From Limisphaerales bacterium (GTDB lineage: Bacteria > Verrucomicrobiota > Verrucomicrobiia > Limisphaerales > UBA11358), in the NCBI GenBank assembly GCA_027451565.1, contig DAIDJC010000004.1, positions 1 through 35,151 on the forward strand: DNA of 35,151 bases. Reading direction: 5' to 3'. Position 1 is the first letter of the stretch; the number at the start of each line of letters is the position of its first letter. Under the pieces are notes generated by a model. It had not been told where the DNA came from. It ran no database searches and saw only the letters and a list, made by a program, of their open reading frames with translations. A program made the translations under genes and the position numbers. This document shows positions 1-8,668 of the stretch, one piece after another.

Positions 1-1
1 T

Positions 2-3000
2 CTATGGCGAAACCGTGCGGTAAAACTGCTGCTGGGAGTGTGATTGAGGAAAAGCAATAGTCACCGTGGCATTGGCCGCATTGGTGATACTTCCCGGGAG
101 AATCGCCCACGCATTTCCAGCCAGGTTGGAACTGGATTCAACGTGATAAGGAAATCCCGGCGTGGTGGCATAGGTGAGAACGACCATCCCATTAAGCAAA
201 TCCACCCGGGGAATCAACTGGCTGGGAGGAGGGGGGCTGGAAAGAACACTGAAAGCCTGGCTGAGGACTGGTTTCAAGGCGATTCCCGTGGCATTGGTGG
301 TGAAGGCGAGGAGTTGGCTTCCAAACCCGGCCAAATTGACGGCCAAGTCATGAAAAGCCGCCATGCCATTGCCAGCATTGGTGCCGATATCTTGCGCGTT
401 TGAACCCAAAAGCAAGCCGAGGGAATTGGTCAGGGCCAATTGCACCAACAGATTTCCCGGCAAATTCAGCGAGGTGGCATGACCCAGGGCGTCCACGGCT
501 TGCACCACAGGTTGGTGGGTCATGGCGAGACCCGCCACGGCCCCTGCGGGTTGAGTGGCAAATGCAAGCGCGGTGGCGGGGCCCAGCACGAGAAATGGCA
601 GGCTTTGAGCGGAAGCGCTGCTTCCCGCAGTATCCATGGCGTCCAGAACGTGAGCGCCTGGGACACTTATGGTCAGATCATCGAAATGCGCCAAACCTGC
701 CTGGTCCGTGACCCGGGAGCACGTGCCAGACAATCCCCCAAGGGAATCACCCAAAACCACGTTGATTTCTGCATTCGAGACAGGAAGGCTGTTTGCATCC
801 AGGGCTTCCACCAGGATTTCCGGGCTGATAACCACCCCCTCTGCGGTTGTGGATGGCTGTTGAATGAATGCCAGGGATTGAACTGGGGTCCATGGCAAAA
901 AATAAGCAGTTTCACTGATTGGACTGTTGATGGCGACCTGTGCCGGGTTGTTGGTCCCGGAATAGGAACCGGAACCAGTGCCAATCCAGTTCTCAAAATT
1001 GTATCCATTGGAAGCCACGGCACTCAGGTAAAGCACTGTTCCAGGATTGGTCCATTGGCTTTGTGGAAAAACCTGTCCCCCGATTGACGGGTTCATGGTC
1101 AGAAGGTACTGGGTGGCGTAGGCCGTCGTGTCAGTGAACGACATGGAAGGCGTCAACAGATGCGATTGGCCGCCGCCATCGCTCCATTCATCCCAGAGGC
1201 ACTGAATGCCGGAGTTTTGCTGGGGTGATGGGGCCAGAAGCCAATGACTGGTCCCGGCGGGCCATAAAAAAGTCCGGGGTGAAGAAAAATTCGTTCCATC
1301 CACATTCAAGGCCAGGTTCGGCGGGCTGGATTGGAACGTGACGGCCACGGAATTGGATTGGAACAGGAGGGAAAACTGCGAGGATGCATTCAAGTATTCA
1401 GCCAGGCCGTTGTTCATGAGAGATAATCTGCCCGTTGCATCGTTGCGTACCCACAGTCCGTTGCGCCCGCTTGCACCAATACCATAATTTGGAATGGAAA
1501 CGTTGGCCGCCACTGCATTGGACAAAACACCGTTGCCGCCAATGATGCTCATGCCATCAGAAATGCTATTGGTGATCAAAACATCCCCGAGAACCAGGCC
1601 GTGAATACCGCCTGCATAGGAATCCATGCAGAGTTGCAAGGCAGCCCTCCATTGGTAACCGGGGTCATAGCCGCCGCAGCGGTCCAGATCGCACCGTAAA
1701 ATGGAGGTGATGCCTGAAAAAGTGTTGGCGCCAACGGGAAAGGTGGTGCTGGCCAGAATGCCGCAGCCGTAGGGAATATCCTGAAACAGGCAGTCCTGAA
1801 TCGAATTACTGATTCCACCGTAAATGGCTCCACCGTTCGCCAGGAAAGGAAGCATTCCAGTGCAATGAGTCACCAGGTTGAATCCCGGCACATAGGTCTG
1901 CTGTGTGTAGGTTGCCGGCCAGATGGGAAAGCAATCATCCCCGGTGCCCCGGGCCGTGCAGTTTGTCACGATGGTGGATTCTATTCCCACCGCCAGGTTG
2001 CAACCGTCCGCAATAGTGTCCCTAAAACGGCAGCCATCCACGATCAATCCCTTTGAATTGGTGAGCCATGCGCCTGTTTTGGTGTGTTCCACCCAGATGC
2101 GTGAGAGGGTGGAACCGGTCCCATAAGAGCCTCCTAGGCCATCATTGGGTTCACTGTCATTGCGATAATTCAGAAAGCCTTGAATCGAAAAATCAGCGAG
2201 GTGGATATGGCTGCCGTTTCCATGAATAAAAACGCGCGCTGAGGGATTGGAGTTGTACAATGAAGCATTGCCCACAAGGCGGGTGAACCACATTCCCGCT
2301 CCCTGAATGATGGCACCAGTAGGCAGGTTTATGCTGCCACTGATAAGGTATTGGCCCGGCGGAAGCCATGCAGCCACGCCCTTGGAAACCGCTGCATTAA
2401 TGCAATTTTGCACGGCAGCGGTGACATCAGACGCTCCATTGGTGGATGCCCCATAAGCGAGAACGGACAGGGATCCTGCCGGTTGCGGCAGGGGCGCTCC
2501 CGCGATCTCGAGGTCCACCAGATCAATGTCATACCAGGCAGCGTTGTCTCCGGCATCCATTTGCAGCCGGATCAAATCCCCGGGCTTGATGGAAAAGCCG
2601 GTGACCCGGACTTCATCAAAAAAATTCCTGGGACTGCCCGCCGAGGGTTCGTTGGTAAATGGATAATTCCCATAGAGCCAGCTATAGCGCGAGGTCATAG
2701 GTAAAACAGCCGCCAAAACGCCGTTGGTATAGAGGCTCAAGTTGTAATCTGCCCCGGCGCCATTCGAGGTGTCTGGCACGCAGTAACGCACCACCATGGA
2801 ATCTGCGGCTGCCTGGGCGGTGAATTCCAAGTATTGACCGGCACTATTGAGTTCCATGCATTTCCTGCCTGACGCTTCGGAAGCAACCAGGTTGGGGCCG
2901 TATTGCGGACCCAAGAGCGTGGCCCCGCCGGAAGTCATGTTTTCTGCTTCATAGGTGATCCACGGAACGGTTGCGCCCGGCGCAAATTCGCCCAAGGCCG

Positions 3001-3133
3001 TGCCAACCCACGGGGTGAAAGCCAAAACCAGCGCGATCCATGCCTTATCGGGCCAAAATCTGGCCAATGCGATTCCCGGCGCTCTGATAGGGGCGCCGGA
3101 ACTGGCATGGGTTCGGGTAAAAAACCAAGACAT
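2..3133 (-). CDS. Secreted GH87-type alpha-1,3-glucanase (mutanase/mycodextranase-like), multidomain
   Basis: This is probably an exported enzyme that cleaves alpha-1,3-glucan (mutan- or nigeran-like polymers). Residues 31-48 form the hydrophobic core of a signal peptide after an unusually long N-region. Residues about 58-213 form a CBM6/35-like module opening with YEAEN. Residues about 221-560 are a right-handed beta-helix that starts like pectate-lyase-3/GH55 proteins. The stretch ADG (D376) followed by GTGDD (D399, D400) matches the acidic active-site layout I recall for GH87. After it come a divergent InlB-type repeat (about 675-745, GYNFENWIG), two Ig-like segments (about 752-960) and a C-terminal module of about 70 residues ending QQFYRTVSP, typical of verrucomicrobial secreted proteins. 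The ATG is preceded by GAGGTGA, a good but very closely spaced ribosome site. The gene is complete, with its stop at bases 2-4. The family call is from memory of motifs; substrate is inferred. Confidence 0.8.
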   Translation of the reverse strand: MSWFFTRTHASSGAPIRAPGIALARFWPDKAWIALVLAFTPWVGTALGEFAPGATVPWITYEAENMTSGGATLLGPQYGPNLVASEASGRKCMELNSAGQYLEFTAQAAADSMVVRYCVPDTSNGAGADYNLSLYTNGVLAAVLPMTSRYSWLYGNYPFTNEPSAGSPRNFFDEVRVTGFSIKPGDLIRLQMDAGDNAAWYDIDLVDLEIAGAPLPQPAGSLSVLAYGASTNGASDVTAAVQNCINAAVSKGVAAWLPPGQYLISGSINLPTGAIIQGAGMWFTRLVGNASLYNSNPSARVFIHGNGSHIHLADFSIQGFLNYRNDSEPNDGLGGSYGTGSTLSRIWVEHTKTGAWLTNSKGLIVDGCRFRDTIADGCNLAVGIESTIVTNCTARGTGDDCFPIWPATYTQQTYVPGFNLVTHCTGMLPFLANGGAIYGGISNSIQDCLFQDIPYGCGILASTTFPVGANTFSGITSILRCDLDRCGGYDPGYQWRAALQLCMDSYAGGIHGLVLGDVLITNSISDGMSIIGGNGVLSNAVAANVSIPNYGIGASGRNGLWVRNDATGRLSLMNNGLAEYLNASSQFSLLFQSNSVAVTFQSSPPNLALNVDGTNFSSPRTFLWPAGTSHWLLAPSPQQNSGIQCLWDEWSDGGGQSHLLTPSMSFTDTTAYATQYLLTMNPSIGGQVFPQSQWTNPGTVLYLSAVASNGYNFENWIGTGSGSYSGTNNPAQVAINSPISETAYFLPWTPVQSLAFIQQPSTTAEGVVISPEILVEALDANSLPVSNAEINVVLGDSLGGLSGTCSRVTDQAGLAHFDDLTISVPGAHVLDAMDTAGSSASAQSLPFLVLGPATALAFATQPAGAVAGLAMTHQPVVQAVDALGHATSLNLPGNLLVQLALTNSLGLLLGSNAQDIGTNAGNGMAAFHDLAVNLAGFGSQLLAFTTNATGIALKPVLSQAFSVLSSPPPPSQLIPRVDLLNGMVVLTYATTPGFPYHVESSSNLAGNAWAILPGSITNAANATVTIAFPQSHSQQQFYRTVSP

Positions 3134-3452
3134 TCACCTCAGAGGGTAACGCCCACGACTACTTTGAAGCCAGTCGCATGAAGTGAGGACAGGTTGTTTA
3201 GGTCAAAATTTCATAACCGACTGAATTTGTATTGGTTAAATAAAAATATTCGCCTTGTTGCCATCAATGGCGCCAAACCTGATTTGCAGCCCTGGGCAAT
3301 TTGGTGAGGAGCGGGGCTACAGATCGTGAAAGGCCAATCGTTGCGGGTTGTCATGGAGGAATTGGAACCTTTCTGGCTTATGTTCAGCCATTATCAATCG
3401 GTCACATTTTTGTTTCGTCGGACTGGTCGGTTTCCACTAAGCTTTTCCCTCC
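3134..3452. other. Divergent intergenic region between the GH87 gene and proS
   Basis: This 319-base gap must hold the 5' ends of two divergent transcripts. It includes an AT-rich stretch around 3205-3255 (tttgtattggttaaataaaa), the most likely place for promoter elements. I could not pick a -35/-10 pair with convincing spacing on either strand, and I see no ORF, RNA gene or strong hairpin. The proS ATG is preceded by a pyrimidine-rich run (ttttccctcc) and not by a Shine-Dalgarno site. Confidence 0.5.
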
Positions 3453-5204
3453 ATGAAGTGGACGAATACATTGGTACCAACCCTGCGCGAAGCCCCGGCT
3501 GACGCGGAGATTGTTTCACACAAATTATTATTGCGGGCTGGTTTAATACGCAAGCTGGCTGGCGGCGTTTACACCTTTTTGCCGATGGGATTACGAGTGC
3601 TGAGGAAGGTGGAGGAAATCATCCGCGAGGAATTGGATGACGCCGGGGCCGTGGAGGTTTTGATGCCGGCCTTGCAGCCGCGCGAGCTTTGGGAGCAGAG
3701 CGGAAGAGCTGAAACGGCCCGCGACGTGCTTTTCAGGGTCAAGGACGGGGCATCCCGCGAATGGTTTTTAAGTCCCACAGCCGAGGAGGTGATCACCTCA
3801 ATTGCGGCCAACGAAATCAATTCCTACCGGCAATTGCCCAAGAATTTTTACCAGATCAGCACCAAATTCCGGGATGAAATCCGGCCCCGATTTGGTTTGA
3901 TGCGCGCCAAGGAGTTCATCATGAAGGATGCCTATTCCTTTGATGCCAGCGACGAAGGCGCCATGGCGAGCTATCACAAAATGTATGACGCCTACCAGCG
4001 AATTTTTGCCCGGTGCGGTCTCAAATCCTTTCCGGTGGAGGCGGATACCGGGGTGATTGGGGGCAATTATTCCCACGAATTCATGGTGCCAGCCGAGACT
4101 GGAGAAAATGAGGTGGCGTTTTGCGAGGGCTGCGGGTATGCGGCCAACCTCGAAAAGGCAACCAGCAACCTGCCGGCCACGGCGTCTGATGAAACCGGGG
4201 CCGAGGTGGAGGAATTTGCCACGCCTGGCGTGGTGACCATTGAAGCCCTTACCAAGGCTCCGCATCAAATTCGCGCCAACCGCCAGATCAAGACGCTCGT
4301 TTACATTGCCGATTCCAAGCCTGTCCTGATTTTGATTCGAGGTGACGACCAATTGAATGAAACCAAGTTCTTGGCCCGGACAAATGCAACCGCCGTGCGG
4401 CCTGCCACTTCCGAGGAAATCTTTTCCCTGCTGGGCGCCAGAGCCGGATCGTTGGGGGCGGTTCGGTCGGTGCCCCCGCATGTGGCCATCCATGCAGACT
4501 TGCGCCTAAAGGGGGCTCGGGGAATGGTCACCGGGGCGAACAAGGATGGTTTTCATCTTCGCCACGTTTCCATGGAACGGGATGTTCACGTGGGCCATTG
4601 GAACGATTTGCGGACTGTCCGTGCGGGTGAACCGTGCCCAAAGTGCGGGCATTCATTGAAGCTGCGTCGCGCCATTGAGGTCGGGCATGTCTTCAAGCTG
4701 GGAACCAAGTACAGCGAGAAGTTGAATGCGCAGTTTTTGGATGAAACCGGAAACCGCAAACCTGCGGTGATGGGTTGTTATGGGATAGGAGTGACTCGGA
4801 CTTTGCAGGCCATCATTGAACAGGGGAACGATGCGGATGGGATCATCTGGCCGGTGACCGTGGCACCCTACCAGGTGTGTCTCACCCCCCTGAATGTGAC
4901 GCCCGGGGGCGAAGTGATGCAATGGGCGACCCGCATTTATGAGGAACTGCGCTCCTCGGGGGTGGATGTGATTCTGGACGACCGGGATGAGCGTCCGGGA
5001 GTAAAATTCAAGGATGCCGACCTGGTGGGATTCCCGCTGCGTGTGGCCCTTGGGGAAAAAGGGCTGGCCAAAGGCGATGTGGAATTGAAACCTCGCGGAG
5101 GCGCGGTGCAATTTGTAAAAGCCGCCGAGGCGGTTGAAAGCATCAAGGCATGGCTTAAAAAGGCGGTGGAAGCCACATCACCCATTCACCGTGGCAAGGA
5201 GTAA
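3453..5204 (+). CDS. proS: Prolyl-tRNA synthetase, long bacterial form with editing insertion
   Basis: It charges tRNA-Pro with proline in the cytoplasm. At 583 residues it fits the bacterial form (E. coli is 572) with an editing insertion between motifs 2 and 3. Class II features are clear: motif 2 at about 137-163 (TKFRDEIRP...), motif 3 at about 441-457 (GCYGIGVTRT) and the anticodon-binding domain at about 465-570 (DDRDERPGVKFKDADL). The YbaK-like insertion lies at about 225-400 and is bracketed by CEGC (224-227) and CPKC (395-398), a possible zinc pair. The ATG start gives the expected MKWTNTLVPTLRE N-terminus. The gene stands alone on the plus strand, and its 3' end overlaps the convergent metallophosphoesterase gene by 19 bases. 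Confidence 0.97.
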   Translation: MKWTNTLVPTLREAPADAEIVSHKLLLRAGLIRKLAGGVYTFLPMGLRVLRKVEEIIREELDDAGAVEVLMPALQPRELWEQSGRAETARDVLFRVKDGASREWFLSPTAEEVITSIAANEINSYRQLPKNFYQISTKFRDEIRPRFGLMRAKEFIMKDAYSFDASDEGAMASYHKMYDAYQRIFARCGLKSFPVEADTGVIGGNYSHEFMVPAETGENEVAFCEGCGYAANLEKATSNLPATASDETGAEVEEFATPGVVTIEALTKAPHQIRANRQIKTLVYIADSKPVLILIRGDDQLNETKFLARTNATAVRPATSEEIFSLLGARAGSLGAVRSVPPHVAIHADLRLKGARGMVTGANKDGFHLRHVSMERDVHVGHWNDLRTVRAGEPCPKCGHSLKLRRAIEVGHVFKLGTKYSEKLNAQFLDETGNRKPAVMGCYGIGVTRTLQAIIEQGNDADGIIWPVTVAPYQVCLTPLNVTPGGEVMQWATRIYEELRSSGVDVILDDRDERPGVKFKDADLVGFPLRVALGEKGLAKGDVELKPRGGAVQFVKAAEAVESIKAWLKKAVEATSPIHRGKE

Positions 5205-6151
5205 AATTCAAAGCGGACAGGCCAGCGGCCCAATGGGTCCAAGTTCGCCATGAAGTAGCCCCCATCATTCAAAAGCTCGATGCCGGCCAGGGCGGGGCAT
5301 AATCGCACCTTGAAAGGAGCCCATTCGCGGGCCAGATGAAGCGCGGCGGTCATTTTTGCCACGGATGGCCCCAATCCACGCAGGACAGGCATCCCCGCCA
5401 GAAACCGGCTTTTCCATAGGACCAAGTCGGAATGAAGGTGGCCAATGACGGTTTGCTCAACTTGACCCAGCCGATCGCGAATTTCCCTCTCTGCGGCCAG
5501 GAAAGGCAGGGCAGTGGGATCGTGGCAAAACAGCAGCACTCGTTGGTTTGGTTCCAGGCTGGAAAAGGCTTTGCGAATCTGGTCGAGGTGATTGACCCGG
5601 AGTTTTTGCCATTCGATTTGGTCTTCAGGCAGAATGTCCGCCGAATGTGCGGGCAGGGTGATTAATGAGGACGTCACGCCCATCAAAACATAGCACCCTT
5701 CGTTGATCTGCCAAAATGGGTGGATGCGCAGGTGTTCAATGGCCAGTTTCCAGCTTTCCAGGCTCATGTTCCCGCGGTTGGAAAACAAGGTGCGCTTCCC
5801 CAGTTCATGATCCCCCAAAACCAGCCGCAGGCGGTCACCAAACTTTTGAGCCAGCGCATCCAGACAAATGCGCGCGCTTTCGAGGCAAGCGGGATCCGAC
5901 ACACCGATGAAACCCGAATCCATGGCAAAATCCCCGTTTACGATCACATGGTCCGCCTCAATCGGTTGCCTGAGGAAAGCGTGAAACTGGGGTGTCCGGT
6001 CCAGTGGATTTCGCATCCAAAACCAATGCCGGTAGGCCCGGGCCAGAAAGCGTGTTCTGGTATTAGAGATGGCTTCCATCTCGTAATTACCACCGCGGGC
6101 GGTTTCTGCCGGACCTGCATAATGAATGTCACTGAGCAGGAGCAGGTTCAT
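5186..6151 (-). CDS. Metallophosphoesterase family protein
   Basis: This is a calcineurin-like phosphoesterase; its substrate is unknown. The metal-binding motifs appear in order: SDIH near the N-terminus, NGDF, LGDHE, CHDP and GHLHSD. The third motif is normally GNH(D/E), so the bridging Asn is replaced by Asp here. I see no signal peptide or membrane segment, so it is probably cytoplasmic. I chose the ATG at 6151 because MNLLLLSDIHYAG is the usual start of the fold. The ORF track begins 24 bases upstream at a TTG, which would add MVHVHSQS. With the ATG start the gene overlaps the 3' end of recO by 23 bases, so the two are probably cotranscribed and coupled. The product is about 321 residues. 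The family is clear from the motifs; the function is open. Confidence 0.85.
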   Translation of the reverse strand: MNLLLLSDIHYAGPAETARGGNYEMEAISNTRTRFLARAYRHWFWMRNPLDRTPQFHAFLRQPIEADHVIVNGDFAMDSGFIGVSDPACLESARICLDALAQKFGDRLRLVLGDHELGKRTLFSNRGNMSLESWKLAIEHLRIHPFWQINEGCYVLMGVTSSLITLPAHSADILPEDQIEWQKLRVNHLDQIRKAFSSLEPNQRVLLFCHDPTALPFLAAEREIRDRLGQVEQTVIGHLHSDLVLWKSRFLAGMPVLRGLGPSVAKMTAALHLAREWAPFKVRLCPALAGIELLNDGGYFMANLDPLGRWPVRFEFYSLPR

Positions 6152-6806
6152 GGATTGGGAGTGGACATGCACCAATGGCGTTGGACCGGCCGCGCGGTAA
6201 TCGTTCCAAATGATAGATCAAATAGCCATGAAGCCATTGACCCAAAACGGCGAGGCTTGCGGCATTCGATTTTAAATTTTGCAGGTCCGGCCAGGGGAAT
6301 TCCAAAAGATTTTGCATCAGGTCCATCGCATGGGGAGGCAGGCGCAGCCCGGACAAATCCGGCGCCAATCCCAATTCACGAAGGAGCTTTAATTCAAAGG
6401 CAAAAACAGTTGAGGACTGGACCGGCATGGTTTCCACCGTGTGCAAAAATTCCCTGGTCAGGAGGTATAGTTCCGGGAGGGGGGTTTCCTTCTCAGTGAC
6501 CTGTTCCAGGCAGGTGGTGGCGTAGGCGGCCTGCTGCAGGCGTCCGAGATCCAGCCGGAAAGTACTGGGCGCATGCACCACGCGCGCTTCGCGCAATGGG
6601 TGAAGTGAGCCGGGGCGACCGCGATGGAAGGAAAAATCCGCTTCAAAAAACAAATCCAGCCTGCCGGCGAAGGGGGATTTGGGTTTGCGGGCGCCCTTTG
6701 CCACAGTGCTGAGGCGTCCGGTGGATGGACTGATCCACTCCACAATGAGGCTTGATTCGGTCAATGGGCGCGTGCGCAGGATGATGCCGGTGGCGTTTTC
6801 GATCAT
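6129..6806 (-). CDS. recO: DNA repair protein RecO
   Basis: RecO works with RecF and RecR to load RecA on gapped, SSB-coated DNA. The 225-residue protein has the typical N-terminal OB-fold start (ATGIILRTRPLTESSLIVE), the STVAKGARKPKSPFAG segment that follows it, and a helical C-terminal region with YATTCLEQVTEKETPLPELY. Length and order fit the family. I do not see the Cys4 zinc finger found in some RecO proteins. It starts at ATG 6806 with no clear Shine-Dalgarno site and is the first gene of a two-gene minus-strand unit with the overlapping metallophosphoesterase. Confidence 0.93.
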   Translation of the reverse strand: MIENATGIILRTRPLTESSLIVEWISPSTGRLSTVAKGARKPKSPFAGRLDLFFEADFSFHRGRPGSLHPLREARVVHAPSTFRLDLGRLQQAAYATTCLEQVTEKETPLPELYLLTREFLHTVETMPVQSSTVFAFELKLLRELGLAPDLSGLRLPPHAMDLMQNLLEFPWPDLQNLKSNAASLAVLGQWLHGYLIYHLERLPRGRSNAIGACPLPIHEPAPAQ

Positions 6807-6845
6807 GGAAGGGGAGCTAGGCGGGAGGGTCAGTCATCAAGGCCC

Positions 6846-7319
6846 TTAGTTAAGGCCTAACACCCTATTGGTTAAGCGCTTGTGCCGCACCACTCCAGGA
6901 ACGCTTTCAAAAAGCATTTTGCGGGAGAGTTTTTGTATTTGATCCATGATACGGCTGAGTTTGGGTTGGTTGGATACGGCTTGCTTGAGTCAGTGATATT
7001 GCTCTTCGGACAGTGCCACCGTCGCGGTTTTGGTCTTTATTTTTCGCGTCCAGACGTAACGACTGCCTATCTGCCCGGGAGCGCGCTCGAAAACACTGGT
7101 TTGGCTGACCGGCTCCAGTTGGGCCAGTTGGCGCACCAACTCCCGGCAGGCGGGCGGAATCCCAACTTGATTTTTCACCCAGCCATTGAACACCAGAAGC
7201 GGACGGCTTTCAACATAGTAAGCATATAGACCCACTATGAACACACCCTGCTTCCCCGCCTTCCGCTCCCAGCTCGCCGCCCTCGGACGCCGCTCCGCCA
7301 AAATTGTTCCTCTGGCCAC
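6846..7319 (-). pseudogene. Broken small ORF with in-frame stop, resembling DUF6788-like transposon-associated proteins
   Basis: The ORF track lists only the upstream part (6990-7319, ending EEQYH). Reading on in the same frame past the TGA at 6990-6992 gives 47 more sensible codons (LKQAVSNQPKLSRIMDQIQK ... NRVLGLN) to a TAA at 6846. The joined sequence around WTRKIKTKTATVALSEEQYH-stop-LKQAVSNQ looks like the small proteins often found beside transposases (DUF6788-like), from memory. The most economical reading is a Trp codon (TGG) changed to TGA. The first 40-50 codons look unlike the rest and may not be native, so the true 5' end could lie near 7200. It sits in a gene-poor gap between recO and the DUF502 gene, consistent with a decayed mobile element. 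Confidence 0.5.
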
Positions 7320-7347
7320 CCTGGCCCGACTTCACCAGCAGCGCTAG
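7237..7347 (+). pseudogene. Possible remnant of a transposase N-terminus
   Basis: A 36-codon ORF (starting MNTPCFPAFRSQLAALGRR) opens at ATG 7237 and stops at TAG 7345-7347, too short for the ORF track. Its composition resembles the N-terminus of IS4-type transposases I recall from Verrucomicrobia, but nothing recognisable continues in any frame after the stop. It overlaps the 5' part of the broken minus-strand ORF, so the two cannot both be native there. Chance is a real alternative. Confidence 0.2.
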
Positions 7348-7520
7348 GTTGATTTCCGCAAAGCCCGGTGTCCTCCAAGAATCGCGGGTCGTCAACCGCC
7401 GCCCAAAATTCCATCCGTTACTCCACCGACCACGCCGCAAGTTCGTAGAAATCTCCCATCGCAGCAGATATTTGAAAGCAGTCCCGAAAATATCACAACC
7501 TTGACTAAGGGCGATTCGGG

Positions 7521-8189
7521 TCAGTTTTTGATCACGGGAGGGGTGGAGGGGGAGTTGTTATCCTGCGTGAGCGCGCCAAGACTGATGATGTATTTGAATC
7601 CTTCCGCCACGCTCATGTCCAGACGGGTCACCTCATCCGATGGCAGGATGAGCAGAAAGCCCGACGTTGGAATAGGGGTGGTGGGAACGAATACGCAAAC
7701 CATCTTGCGCCCCATCCTGGTGGACATGGCTTCATCCTGGTCGCTGGTCAAAAAACCAACGGTGTGGCAGCCCTTGCGAGGGTATTCCACGAGCACGACG
7801 GTTTTAAAGGAATTTTTGTTGCCGGAAAAAGCGGCGTCAACCTGTTTGATGGTGCCATAGATTTTATTGAGTACGGGCACATGGAGCATGGCGCCATCGG
7901 CCATGGCGATGATGCGTCTGCCTGCGTAATGCCTTGCCAGCAATCCGATCACCGTCACCAAGAGCGCGGAGAGGCACAGGGCAAAAAGGCTCCAGTACCA
8001 GAAAATGGCCCCTTGGCCGCCATCCGCGTGGGTGGTGGTTTTGGGCATGAAGAAAAGCAGCAGGTCAGTGAAGCTGGAGACGGTTCCAAAAAACCATTTC
8101 ACCACCGCCAAGGTCACCACCCCGGGAAGGATGACGACCAATCCAGTTATAAACCAGGAACGCCACCGGGCGAATAGGGACTTTCTCAC
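7521..8189 (-). CDS. DUF502 family membrane protein
   Basis: This 222-residue inner-membrane protein belongs to DUF502; its molecular role is not established. It has two transmembrane helices at about 13-35 (WFITGLVVILPGVVTLAVVK) and 62-88, with the family's ITGLVVILPGVVTL start. A soluble C-terminal domain follows, with VPVLNKIYGTIKQV, VVLVEYPRKGCHTVGFLT and FVPTTPIPTSGFLLILP. It starts at GTG 8189, overlapping the ybeY stop by four bases (GTGA), so translation is probably coupled. It is the last gene of the phoH-ybeY-DUF502 run. The family call is firm. Confidence 0.92.
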   Translation of the reverse strand: MRKSLFARWRSWFITGLVVILPGVVTLAVVKWFFGTVSSFTDLLLFFMPKTTTHADGGQGAIFWYWSLFALCLSALLVTVIGLLARHYAGRRIIAMADGAMLHVPVLNKIYGTIKQVDAAFSGNKNSFKTVVLVEYPRKGCHTVGFLTSDQDEAMSTRMGRKMVCVFVPTTPIPTSGFLLILPSDEVTRLDMSVAEGFKYIISLGALTQDNNSPSTPPVIKN

Positions 8190-8668
8190 GCAGGCAGATT
8201 AACCCTGCCGGACAGCCTGGCGAAGGATTTTTTTGAAGTCAGCCATCGGACCAGCCTGTTTTCAAGCTGTTTCATGCGTTTTCTCAGGCGGGGTGTTCGG
8301 TCATCGCATCCCAGAAGGTGCAGAATGCCATGCACGATGTACCGGGTGACTTCGGCCTGCCATGAGGTTCGGAAACGACGGGCTTGGAGCAGCGCTTCAT
8401 CCACGCAGACAAACAGCTCGCCATAAATGGGCGCCGGGGCGCATCCCGGAGGCTGGGGTTCGGCATGGTCAAAGGTGATGACATCCGTGGAGCCGGCGTG
8501 GTTGAGATAGGTTTCGTTGACCCGCGTCATTTCGGCTGCATTGACCAGGTGAATGCCAATCCGGGCGTTGGAAAGCGCCAATTTTTCACCAAGACTTTGC
8601 ACCAGGCTGCGGAGGTGGCGAAGGTGGATGGTCCGTGTTTTCTGGCGATTGAAGAATTCGAGGGTCAT
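8186..8668 (-). CDS. ybeY: Endoribonuclease YbeY, 16S rRNA maturation factor
   Basis: YbeY is a zinc-dependent endoribonuclease involved in 16S rRNA 3' processing and ribosome quality control. The 160-residue protein has STDVITFDH at about 60-68, YGELFVCVDEA at 82-92 and the zinc motif HGILHLLGCDD at 113-123. The usual third ligand is His (HGxLHLxGYDH); Asp123 takes its place. An Asp there is, as I recall, also normal in Bacteroidetes YbeY, so the protein need not be inactive. Its ATG overlaps the phoH stop as ATGA, and its own stop overlaps the DUF502 start. The phoH-ybeY order is widely conserved, which supports both calls. Confidence 0.93.
   Translation of the reverse strand: MTLEFFNRQKTRTIHLRHLRSLVQSLGEKLALSNARIGIHLVNAAEMTRVNETYLNHAGSTDVITFDHAEPQPPGCAPAPIYGELFVCVDEALLQARRFRTSWQAEVTRYIVHGILHLLGCDDRTPRLRKRMKQLENRLVRWLTSKKSFARLSGRVNLPA

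Noticed and set aside
3798-4493. 231-codon minus-strand ORF inside proS
   Set aside because: proS is unambiguous over this stretch, and the antisense frame has no motifs.
5720-6499. 259-codon plus-strand ORF
   Set aside because: Antisense to the metallophosphoesterase gene and recO; no family character.
6990-6992. In-frame TGA as a selenocysteine or read-through codon
   Set aside because: No selenoprotein family fits and I see no SECIS-like hairpin right after it; a broken gene is simpler.
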